Shown piece after piece: positions 1 through 8,900 of a stretch of 12,637 nucleotides of DNA; within the stretch, counting starts at the first letter, position 1; each line of letters begins with the position of its first letter. The notes beneath the pieces were generated by a model. It worked only from the letters and a program-made list of their open reading frames with translations. It did no database searches and was not told the DNA's origin. The translations under genes and the position numbers were made by a program. This stretch comes from Agrocybe praecox (Eukaryota; Basidiomycota; Agaricomycetes; Agaricales; Agrocybaceae): the NCBI GenBank assembly GCA_964017145.1, contig CAXHKQ010000047.1, forward strand, positions 1 through 12,637. The letters run 5' to 3'.

Positions 1-128
1 AATTATTTCGTAAACCCATCCATCATCAACTCCTAAAAATGCGTTACGCTCGATTGTATCCAAATTGTGCATTGTGTGTGACTTACTTCTAGCGCGGCTC
101 AACCCGTTAATCCACTCAACCGTGTCCA

Positions 129-149
129 CTCGTCGTCGTCGTCGTCGTG
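129..149. repeat. TCG/CGT trinucleotide microsatellite
   Basis: About six consecutive CGT units lie in non-coding DNA. They open a cluster of short tandem repeats that runs through the first kilobase. Confidence 0.85.
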
Positions 150-171
150 TCTAAATTGGTTCGTGCGTGCT

Positions 172-192
172 CCACACACCGCACACACACAT
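172..192. repeat. CA microsatellite (interrupted)
   Basis: An interrupted run of CA dinucleotides ends in ATGTG. A related CA-rich stretch lies at 523-538. Confidence 0.7.
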
Positions 193-275
193 GTGTTATA
201 TCCAGCCATTTGGCGCATACGTTTGATATTTACATAGCGCGAACATAAACGCTCTCGCAGGTGCTCAAATGAAAA

Positions 276-299
276 GTGTGTGCGAGTGTGTGTGCGTGA
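276..299. repeat. TG microsatellite (interrupted)
   Basis: Interrupted TG/CG dinucleotides, complementary in sense to the CA tracts at 172-192 and 951-967. In a single transcript these could pair, though no structure was computed. Confidence 0.65.
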
Positions 300-839
300 A
301 AATCGCCCAACTCATTTTTCGTGGAAAATGGCAACACACTACAGAGGCCTATTGTGCGGATTAGTCGTTTGGCGGCCGCCGTCGTGACCGCAAGTGGGGA
401 TCTTTATCGAGTGCGTGTTCGTTCCATCGTGAACAATCGAATCGCCGACGCCACCGAATTCGAATTCGTATTCATCTATAAACGGTCCGGCGGATCAATT
501 AACGCGACACCTTGTTTTTGGTCGCACACCCACACACGTGCACGTCCGCCCCAAGCAGCAGACTTGAGACAGACAGGCCGGCCGATTTCGCATGCGGAGC
601 ACGTACTGCAGAATGTGCGCCAAAGCGCCGACGCTACCGCTTTCGGTCAGCCATAGTCCCCGGGTAGAACAACGAAACACATCGACCGATCAACATACAC
701 ACGCCGCAAGCACGCATCGAACTTAATCGCAGCAATAAGTCGTTAAGTCGTTGGGGCCGCGTAATCCAACAATGAGTCGCGCGCTTGCTCGCGTCTAAAC
801 GTCTAGATACTGTAATTAATATTTCTGCGGAACAGATTG

Positions 840-902
840 ATGAGTGTGTGCGTGCGTGCGAGTGTCTGGCTGACGATGCGTCGTTCGTTTGCATGTGTGT
901 TG
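840..902. repeat. TG/CG-rich simple repeat
   Basis: TGTG and CGTG dinucleotide-rich sequence, reading CACACA on the minus strand. It generates spurious Val/Cys or His/Thr open frames on both strands, which are not annotated as genes. Confidence 0.6.
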
Positions 903-950
903 GGAGGAGCAGTAATACACCGAGTGAATTTTAAATCGAGCGCCGAGCCG

Positions 951-967
951 CCACACACACACACACA
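951..967. repeat. CA microsatellite
   Basis: About eight uninterrupted CA units, the cleanest dinucleotide run in the window. Confidence 0.85.
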
Positions 968-1414
968 AACGCCATACACATACGAACACGCGCATCACTT
1001 GAAATCGTGCCCGCATTGATAACACGCACGTCGTCGATTCAATTGCACCACACCACAACGTAGGGAAGAGTTGGGAAATATTTGAAGGTGAATAAGTTTC
1101 GCAGCAACCCTATATCGAGATTTAACCATCTGGAATGTGGAGCACATGCCGAAAACGTCAAAATCGACGTTTACTGTGAATAACTTAGCAAGATTGTTTT
1201 ATTTTGTACCTGATACACACCCCTACACAATAGAAATGCTTAATTTTTATTTCGACGAATATTAGAGTGTAATTTGTACTCGTGTTTTCAGGCAATTGCC
1301 ATTAAATTGCCCTTATTTGCTGAAATTTAATTTTCAATAGGCTACCACAACGGCAGACCGAACGTACTAATAAGTAAAAAGGATTGATTGTAAATTGTTG
1401 GGGATTTGGTCATA

Positions 1415-2212
1415 TAAAGAGTGCGTCAGTCAAAAATGCATAACTTTGAACCACTATAGCTCAGAAAAGTTGTTCCGCGAGGCCAGAGTAAGCGAATGAA
1501 GTGAAGACAAATCCGAGGTTGTCGAATCGCCGTTTTGCAATATAAAGTTGGTTTTCGATGAGACCACAGTGCGCAGCAAAATTCAGGGGCAGGCCTGAAG
1601 TGCTATTTAACTTCTAAAACAAAGAACATTGGAGGGTGTGCTTCCCTGGGCAAAAATGACGTCTTATTACTATTCTACCAGTCAATCGTACAAGAGCTAT
1701 GATGACACGACGCTGAGGCCAAACTAACTAGACATCATAAGCTTTTGAATAAATGGTTGGAGCCTGTTCTAGAACATTCCTTAATATATAAATTTCGGTT
1801 CCAATGACTCACAAGTGATGAAAGATATACTAAGATCACCACACATGCAAATCGCCTGTAAAAACCAATAACAAACAAACTCACATTTTTATTGCTACAC
1901 AAACATGTACATCAGTTTTTGGGCGCGGTTTGTAACCACTAAATTTCTAAAAACCAAACTCATCGTTTATTTCAAGAAAAAATAGATAGCTTCCTCAAGG
2001 AAGATCACAGAGACTACAGAAAACGGCTGATGGAAAGTATTTCTAATAATGTGGTTAACTTGGCCATCATCGAATAATGGTTGAAACTGTCTTGAAATAA
2101 TAACCATAAAATAAATATACTTTCATTCTCTGTTCCACTTTTTAGGATAGCTGTACAAGCTCATGAGTTATTAAATTTTAAAGATATGCGTTTTTGACTG
2201 ACACACTCCTTT
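1415..2212. mobile_element. Non-autonomous inverted-repeat element (MITE), about 798 bp
   Basis: The left end (GAGTGCGTCAGTCAAAAA from 1419) matches the reverse complement of the right end (GAGTGTGTCAGTCAAAAA, read leftwards from 2208). The similarity decays over roughly 45 bp inwards, through a block resembling GCATAACTTT. Both ends abut TA (1413-1414 and 2213-2214), consistent with the TA target duplication of the Tc1/mariner superfamily. The interior is AT-rich and shows no transposase frame, so the copy would depend on a transposase encoded elsewhere. The exact boundary could shift by a few bases because the flank is A/T-rich. The inverted repeats are seen; the superfamily is inferred from the TA flanks alone. 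Confidence 0.75.
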
Positions 2213-2479
2213 TAAGCAACGAATTAATTGGCTTGAGAAAATGTCAAGGTGTTCGAACTATGAGATAGAGGGACTGGTGCACTAGAGGGTTGAAATGAAG
2301 ATATTCAACTGAAATTGTGTCTATCAATACTAATTGTTTTTCTTGAAATTGGCCGAAGCTTCAAGCAATAATGTCTGGCATTACAGCATTTCAAATTTGA
2401 CGTGCGACGTGCGAACATTTCCAATTCACTACGCAGCCATACCCCCACTTTACTCTACATCACCTAACAATACCCACAA
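2213..2479. other. Intergenic DNA upstream of the rhomboid leader
   Basis: AT-rich sequence between the right end of the first MITE and the candidate promoter. It has an open frame of 100 codons starting at a non-ATG codon, with no recognisable protein features. A candidate 3' splice acceptor (pyrimidine-containing stretch then ACGCAG) lies at about 2420-2436. No gene is supported here. Confidence 0.4.
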
Positions 2480-2511
2480 TATAATATCAATAATAATAAT
2501 AAGTCAGTCGC
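2480..2511 (+). promoter_or_regulatory. Candidate core promoter: TATA-like box and initiator
   Basis: A TATAATA (2480-2486) precedes a TCAGTC (2504-2509), which matches the arthropod initiator TCAGT. The spacing is about 26 bp to the initiator A at 2506, slightly short of the usual distance. Immediately downstream the sequence becomes GC-richer and leads into the rhomboid start codon 240 bp away. Both motifs are weak and common in AT-rich DNA, so this is a suggestion only. Confidence 0.3.
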
Positions 2512-2745
2512 TCGGCTCGGCTCGTCGACATCGCCCATCGACGATCGCAAATAACGCAGCGAGTCGTTATTGCGTGCAGTCTGGATTAGATCGTAGAGTC
2601 GATCGTAGTCGCGAACTCGAAGTGCGGTGCCAATAGTCAGCTGTGCCAGTGCGCGCGTTCGTTCGTGAATTCCGGTGATGCATTCGCATGTCGCGTCCGC
2701 GTTCGCGTTACCAATCGTGGCCACCGAAACGAAACACGTCGCATC

Positions 2746-5554
2746 ATGTCCGCTTCAGCTGGAGCTACTGCTAGTGTCATCGAGAGCGTCGCATTTCTGG
2801 CAGCGCCGGCCGGCATCAATGCAGCGGTGGCAGTTCGCATTTGGCCAGCCACAAACGTTCGTCAAGATCCCAGAAAACCGCCACTGCAGCCGACCGGTTT
2901 GCGGGAGCTTGTTGCCCAAATCCCGTGGGTAGTGCTGCTGATCAGCATCGTTCAGTTGGCCGTTTTTGTGTTCTACAGCGCACAGCCGACAGTGCAATCG
3001 CAATCAAACGGAATAAATGTATTTGGCTTACCTGCACGCGACAAACGCTCACATGTACGAATGATAACAAACAGCGCATCATCATCATCCAACAATCAGA
3101 CAGCAAATGTGCATCGGCTGAGTGGTGGCGACGACGCCGAGTGGTGGAGCTACCTGAGCTATGCGTTGGTGCACGTGAATTTCGTGCACCTGGGAATTAA
3201 TGTGGCCTTGCAGCTGTTGGTCGGGCTGCCGCTTGAGGTGGAGCAGGGAGGATGGCGTGTGCTGGGAGTTTATGTGGCTTCGGTGTGGGGCGGAGCGGTG
3301 GCGGCGGTGAGATGGCAGCCACAGCAGCGGTTGGTTGGTGCGTCGGCTGGTGTGATGGGATTGCTGTTGAGTCATGTGCCGCACACGGTGATGGTGAGTT
3401 TTGGATGGGGACATTTTGGGTGTTAATCGGCGTTTTCTTCAAGTCATAGTGATGACATTTCGTACTATGTCTAGAGCTACATATTATGTATGTGGAACTT
3501 TGATTGGAAATAGTAACTATAGCCTATCAAATCGTACTAATATTTTCAAATGGTAAATGATATTACAAAATTATCTTGATTTTTATGTTTTGAGCGCCTT
3601 AGATCGTCTATCGAAACACAAATTAGTAGTGTAGTTCCACTTCAATCGGACACTTTTCGTAATACATCCGTTGAGGTGTTATTTTCCAACCGACAACTGT
3701 AATCATTTCAGTTATCCAACTTCCCATTCAATTTTTTCGAGAGCCTGTGTTACGCAATATTCGAGATAATTTGAAAACCATAAAATGTATCGTTCTTCAA
3801 GTTCGTATTGTTCCACATTAACTGGAGTATCTCGATGTAAAATAGCTATATAAAATCTAAAACTATATTCGTGTTGGGCATTACATTTCCCAACAGTTGA
3901 GATGATAATTATTTTGTGAATCAAAACATGTTATGCCGTTTCACAATATCAGATATAACTAATAACATTTCGAAGATACAAAATCTTGCTTTTGAGGGTG
4001 AGAGTAAATCGATAATATAGGGTGGCGCATAATTCGTAACCCAATTTTAAAACGTAATAACTTTTGCAAAAGGCCTTTAATTTGGTATTCTCGCCGAAAC
4101 TTTATATGAAGCTTCCAAAATCTGTAGCGTGTCCGCATACAGTCATAGAATAGAAAAATACCTTCTAAAAGCCCAAGAATGGGAATAATGGGCGATAATT
4201 TAATGCTGGATTTCTAGACAAAAATCTGAAATTAATCGACTCGGAAATTATGACCTGCACTGTTCGCTACTTAAATGATGGGAATCACTATATAAATTTC
4301 CAAGGTTGAGTTTTGTGTCCTTAATCGGAATATGTGATAACAATCTAGTTAACAAGATAGGGCTGTTGAAATTGGTCGAATTAGAAAACTGTAGTTATCT
4401 TACATATCAACGCTGATCTTTCGTCAAAGTATACTTTCAGGTGTTAAATCAATTTTTTATTAAAGCCAGTTGAATTTGAAACAGGTTATTGATGTGAAAG
4501 GCTTTCCTATGATCATTTGTTCATGCACAAATTGACGAAAGTATCCCATTGTTTGCGCATTCGATCACATTCCATATACACATATTTAGTGATATTTACT
4601 GATTATCGCGCTACATATAGGGCTATAAAGATAAGCAACCGATTTCTTGGTGACAAAAAAAATTGAACTTTCCACTTCACAAATGTGAAAACCTAATTGA
4701 AATTGAAATTGAAGGCTTTTGTGAAAGTTATAGCGTTTTTAAATTGGGTTACGAATTATGCGTCACCTTGTATTACCACATGTTCCAAAGGGCATCAAAA
4801 TCGGAGCATTCCTTCTAAATTTCAGTAGTTTACTCTAGTTATCAAGCCAACTCGAGAAAATACTGCAATACAAAGCCTAAACGAAAATATAAATAAAATA
4901 ATTTTGTGGCACTACAACCCATTACAGGTCTTGGCTTCCCTTCTAAACTCTCCTTGTATGTGAAGAGTAGCAGGGCTTCATAATCGGTTTCAGGATTTAA
5001 AATGCCATGTGATTAGCACAGCGATCCAAAGAGTAACCCTAACCCTAACCCTAACCCCAACATTCAACATCCTTCCTTTGGATCATCGGAAGTTAAAACC
5101 CGCACCCATACCGGGATACGAACCCAGGACCTTCCGATCGTGAGACAGGAACTCTACCCCTACGCCACTTAGACGACAGCGTAACGTAATATAATATATA
5201 TAATCTCCAATATTTCAAATCTCATTCCAGAACTTCCACCACCTGCCGTACCGATACTTCCGTTTGCTCGCCATCGTTATGCTGTGCGCCAGCGATGCCC
5301 TCGACATTGGCAACTTGGTGGCCACTGCCGGAGGAAGTTGGCCCCAACAGCCGACGGTCCTCAAAAAACTACTGCACAACGGTCAGCCAGTGGCGAACAG
5401 CATCGTGGCGCACTGTGGCGGAGCTGTGGCCGGACTGTTGAGCGGTGCCATCATTTATGCTGCCGGGCTGGAATCGAAAGTTGTTGTGTGTTTGATCCGA
5501 GCACTGGCCGTCTTGTTGGCGATTGTTACAGTCTGGTGTGTGATTTATGTTTAA
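2746..5554 (+). CDS. Rhomboid-family intramembrane serine protease (two exons)
   Basis: The coding sequence joins 2746-3393 to 5231-5554, giving 323 residues. The donor is ATG|GTGAGT, the acceptor ATTCCAG|AAC, phase 0, and the junction reads HTVM-NFHHLPYRYFRLL as in other rhomboids. Start: first in-frame ATG, with A at -3; the frame is open upstream but has no ATG. Rhomboids cleave membrane proteins inside the bilayer; Drosophila relatives release EGF-receptor ligands in the secretory pathway. Visible features are a short N-terminus without EF-hands, a first membrane segment near 59-78, a Ser/Asn-rich luminal loop 80-130, then six further hydrophobic segments (6+1 layout). HLGIN places Asn152 at the conserved oxyanion position. 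GASAG holds nucleophile Ser200, and AHCGGAVAG holds catalytic His277. Oddities: Ala replaces Gly after Ser200, and the usual WR motif reads WS (134-135). It is not an iRhom, since both catalytic residues are present. The specific Drosophila orthologue is not assigned. Confidence 0.92.
3394..4017 (+). other. 5' part of rhomboid intron
   Basis: The intron runs 3394-5230 (1837 bp), with a GTGAGT donor and an AG acceptor. This first part is AT-rich and unique-looking. I see no coding exon, RNA gene or clear repeat in it. Confidence 0.7.
4018..4770. mobile_element. Non-autonomous inverted-repeat element (MITE), 753 bp
   Basis: The left end begins TAGGGTGGCGCATAATTCGT. The right end, read on the other strand, begins CAAGGTGACGCATAATTCGT. 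After these, CCCAATTT and a further block resembling AACG..ATAACTTT also match, giving terminal inverted repeats of roughly 65-70 bp. TA flanks both sides (4016-4017 and 4771-4772), as expected for Tc1/mariner-type insertion. No transposase frame is present. It lies wholly in the rhomboid intron. It differs in terminal sequence from the element at 1415-2212, but the two share a subterminal ATAACTTT-like block. Confidence 0.85.
4905..5181 (-). mobile_element. tRNA-derived SINE, copy 1 (antisense in rhomboid intron)
   Basis: Read on the minus strand, the head carries an A-box-like TGGCGTAGGGG (5167-5157) and a B-box GGTTCGTATCC (5124-5114). These form the internal RNA polymerase III promoter of a tRNA-derived SINE. 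The body ends with GGGTTGTAGTGCC followed by an A/T-rich tail. By eye it is about 85% identical to the copy at 10227-10506. It has a private expansion of a TTAGGG-like hexamer (5035-5058). Its head ends 49 bp before the exon 2 acceptor. SINEs are mobilised by LINE machinery and encode no protein. Target-site duplications were not resolved. Confidence 0.9.
5035..5058. repeat. Telomere-like AACCCT hexamer array inside a SINE
   Basis: Three perfect AACCCT units plus one AACCCC lie within the SINE body, equivalent to TTAGGG on the SINE's own strand. The homologous position in the other SINE copy has a single CTAGGGTT (10356-10363). This is therefore a local expansion of one SINE motif rather than captured telomere sequence. 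Confidence 0.9.
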
Positions 5555-5567
5555 GTCAACAGAGCAT

Positions 5568-5573
5568 TTTAAT
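5568..5573 (-). terminator. Candidate polyadenylation signal of the VWC gene
   Basis: ATTAAA on the minus strand (TTTAAT on +) is the nearest common poly(A) hexamer I see beyond the VWC gene's stop at 5933. Weaker variants (TATAAA and ATAAAT types) occur nearer, around 5833-5905. If ATTAAA is used, the transcript would cover nearly the whole rhomboid 3' UTR in antisense. Not verified. Confidence 0.3.
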
Positions 5574-5800
5574 CGTTATCATAATCGTATATTTATCGCA
5601 TATTGTAATGTGTTATCCATGTGTGCCTTCTCGTCCGCATCGTGCCAAATTCCCCGAACTGAATTCATGCTGCCAATATCTCAATGAATGTACTATATTT
5701 AAACGTTTTAAGCACACTTACACCCTATTCACTACTCTACACACATGTTATCGCAGATATCTTATACAAATCTAGAGAGCGTACACAACTATTAGAGTAC

Positions 5801-5810
5801 AATAAATAAA
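5801..5810 (+). terminator. Polyadenylation signal of the rhomboid gene
   Basis: AATAAATAAA contains two overlapping canonical AATAAA hexamers about 247 bp after the rhomboid stop codon. TGTCTT, a T/G-rich stretch, follows a few bases later at 5814-5819. It would end the transcript near 5825, about 110 bp before the stop codon of the opposing VWC gene. Confidence 0.7.
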
Positions 5811-5932
5811 CACTGTCTTCAATATGAAACCAATATTTATGCTGCGGACCGCAGACATCTCTGACACCGAACCGATTTTATGCAACAATCATTGCCGCAC
5901 ATTTATATGTTCATTGCTCAACCATATTCGCA

Positions 5933-8900
5933 TCAGCAATCCAGTGGCGTGCAATTAACGCCCACCTCCGTGCACCGACACTCCAGACACTCGGACGACA
6001 GCTCCGCAATGATGCGGCCCACACGATACATGCGCCCATAGATATTGCAGCCGGCCAGCTTCAGCATACCGACCGCTGGCGACGACGAAGCAGAAGTCAG
6101 CTGCTGAACTGGTTTGGTGAAAATCTGTGCCGCACCGCCGGCGAATGTCTGCACCGTCGACTGGGCGACCGGGTCCAGGCGATTGCCGTGGTTGCCGTGC
6201 GTGAACGAGTACTCGGGCAGCGCTTCGACGGCAGCCGATGAGCCACTTGCAGAGGTGTGCCGCTCACTCACCTGACCCAGTTCGGTGAGCAGTCGATCCA
6301 GATCGGAGCGAATCGGGTTGCCGTCGCCCGCATCGTTCGCTCCGTCCCCGATAAAGTGGCCAGGTTGAGTATCTGAACCAGCTTCTGCAGAGCTCTGATG
6401 ATGGAAGATGGGACTGAGGAATGGTGGAACGGCCGCTGCTTGGTAGATGGGATGCCTTCGAGATGGAAGCTGGGAATGTTCGGCTGATGGTGCGTGACTG
6501 CTGGAAAGCGATCCGAGCAGTGCGTCGCGGAGGATGTTCAAATCGGTCGGTGAGTGCTGATCTGAGCTTGATGTTGATAAGGAAACAGGCTGATCTGCCT
6601 GAGTCGATGAGGAATGATCGATTGAGCGCGATGTGCTCGAAGACGTCGGTGTCGTTGTCCATTCGGTGGAATATTCTACAGCCACTTCGGTGCTAGATGG
6701 AATGCCCTCGAACAATTTGTCGTTGATTCGTTGTTGCGGTTGAGTGGCGGCCGAAGTCCAGACCGTCTCCGAAGGTGTGGTTTCCGGTAGATGGGTAAAG
6801 TTGAGCAGATCGTGCAACGAAACGAGCGATGTGATCTTGCGGAATGGAGGAATGGTCGTTGTGGATGTGGTAGTTGGATCGCTGGTGCTAGTCGATGTGG
6901 TCGTCGTTTGATCGTATCGATTGAACTCGGCTAGTTGTTCGTCGTCTTTGAACAGGAATCCAAACAGACTTCCAAATAGATCCGAGTCAGCTTCGGAAGT
7001 TGCCGGCGATGACGATGACAACGATGCCAGTGACGATGTCCTCGGTGAGGTCGCCTCGTAACGCATGTCCGTGTGATCGTGTGCCGTTTGCGGAAAACTG
7101 GTCGAAGACGCGATGCTCGGGAACAGAGAGGTCAGGCTCTGGTGACGATAATCGCTGGGCGTCTGTTGCTCCCGGTGGTGACTGTGAACCGATGAAGGTG
7201 CCTCGGCATATTCGGAAGTCGATCTGTAGTTCGAGTCGGTGGTGATCGAGATGATGTTCTTGTCGGAGTCATCGTCTTCGATGTCGGGCAGCACGATCGA
7301 TGAGTAATCGTGGTCGATCGGATCGGACTGGTGGGAGTGTTGGTCTTCGATCGGGCGGGTGAGGGAGAAGGTGTCGAGCTGGGCGTCGCTGTGGATGGTG
7401 GCCAGATGGTTGGCTGTTCGTGGAAAACAGGTAAAAGTTAGAATTCCTCAAACAAACATAATCAAGATCCAACTAACCATTATTACGATTCAAAATCGCT
7501 GGATGTCCCGTTGTCGACTCGATCATCGGTTTGGTCTTGTGATAGGTGTCATACAGATATGGATCCTCCAGCGATTCCTTGGGCACGAATCCGCCTAAGA
7601 TACAGAAACAAAAGTCATGAGAAATCTACAATTTATAGTTCGTTATTCTCAAAAATGCTTACCTTGCGTCTCACTCGGTGGCGAAAACTGATCATGCCCA
7701 AACATCTCCGAGCCAACCTTGTCCGGATAGTTGGTCACAAATTTCTCGAAATCCGTCACGATATCGTACCCATTCCCAGCCGGTGGCGTCGTCTTCGTCT
7801 TCTGCTTGTCCAACAAATACTGGTATGATGGATACAGCTTTTTCTGCGTTTCCGCATCGAAACGCGTCGGATCGTTCAGATCGTATATTGACTCTGTTAT
7901 CGAAGGGTATGCGGGCCGTACGACATCGTGACCCGACGTAGCTCCTCCAGCTCCACTGCCTCCGGACATCTGAGCACCCACATGGAACTGCTCAAACTCG
8001 TTGCTGTCCAGCGACCCCTTGCTCTCCTTGGACAGCTGCATCTGATCGTCCAGCGTCAACACCGGCTGAGCATCGCCCGGGAACGAGTACGAAGAATCTG
8101 CATCCGCTGCGCTTGCGTGCACTGGCGGTCTCCCAGTGTTCGTCCCATAGTAGCCGCCATATCCATGCAGTGGATTGCGGTTGTTCTTCACCGCATCCGT
8201 TGGCAGGAATGGGATGATCTTCAGATTGGGCAAACTAGGCGGCAACGTTGGCGGTTCGCCGTAGTCGTAGTTCAGCTCAGCGTCGAGGATAGACGGATTC
8301 GACTGTACTACCATTGGACCGGGATCCGGTGATCTGGTGTCGGAGTCGTGCATCGCCGGATGCTCCTGCAACGGAATCGGCGTCGGATGGGATTTGGTTG
8401 TGGGCGGAAGTGGTGCTGGTGTTGTCGATGAAGTTAAATTCCGCACACGATTGTCGTTGGCCGTAGGCGTGCGATGCGTGGCATTGCGATCGGTGTTGAT
8501 GCGGATCTTGTACAGTTTGTTCAGCGCTGTGGCGGTGCCATTGTGCTCATTGAACATGCTGGAGATGCCGTCGAACAGGGCGGAGAAAATGTTCTCGGTC
8601 GTCGGTTTGAAGGCGGCTGGAGTAACTGTTGCAGTAGCGTTGGAAGCGATTGGGAGCTTCGGCGAGGCCGATGTGGGCAAAGTCGTTGATGATGTTGTAT
8701 TGGAAGCGAACACATATTTTACTCCTTCCGTTGGGAGCGGAGTAGTTGTTGCTTCGACGGTAACAGTCCTCTCTTCAGGCAGTGTTGACTCGGTATTGGC
8801 ATCAGAGGTATTGATTGATGAGCTTTCCTCTGTAGAATCGGTCGCTTCAGAAGAATTACTTGTCGTCGCATCATTCGTAGTCGATGTGTCTGCTTCGGAG

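Larger units (their letters stand above)
1..1087. other. GC-richer non-coding region, possible regulatory or 5' UTR DNA
   Basis: This stretch is visibly richer in G and C than the DNA after about 1090. It is full of CA/TG and TCG/CGT short repeats and has no convincing long coding frame on either strand; the frames that do exist are short and filled with repeat-encoded His/Thr or Val/Cys. The compositional edge coincides with a donor-like GAAG|GTGAAT at 1084-1093. It could therefore be an upstream 5' UTR exon of the rhomboid gene, or the regulatory region of a gene to the left. What is seen is composition and repeats; the exon idea is inference. Confidence 0.4.

Noticed and set aside
321..656. 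111-codon + strand open frame
   Set aside because: It needs a non-ATG start, its sequence is partly microsatellite-derived, and it shows no domain. The ATG at 328 gives only a 19-codon frame in another phase.
2665..2745. Upstream extension of the rhomboid start to 2665
   Set aside because: That codon is GTG. The first in-frame ATG is at 2746, with A at -3, and the extra residues are Arg/Val-rich with no family similarity.
3715..3930. 70-codon minus-strand frame in the rhomboid intron
   Set aside because: The frame is short, lies in AT-rich intron, has no domain, and is not flanked by convincing splice sites.
5035..5058. Captured telomere or chromosome end
   Set aside because: The array is only four units, internal to a SINE and flanked on both sides by SINE body that aligns to the other copy.
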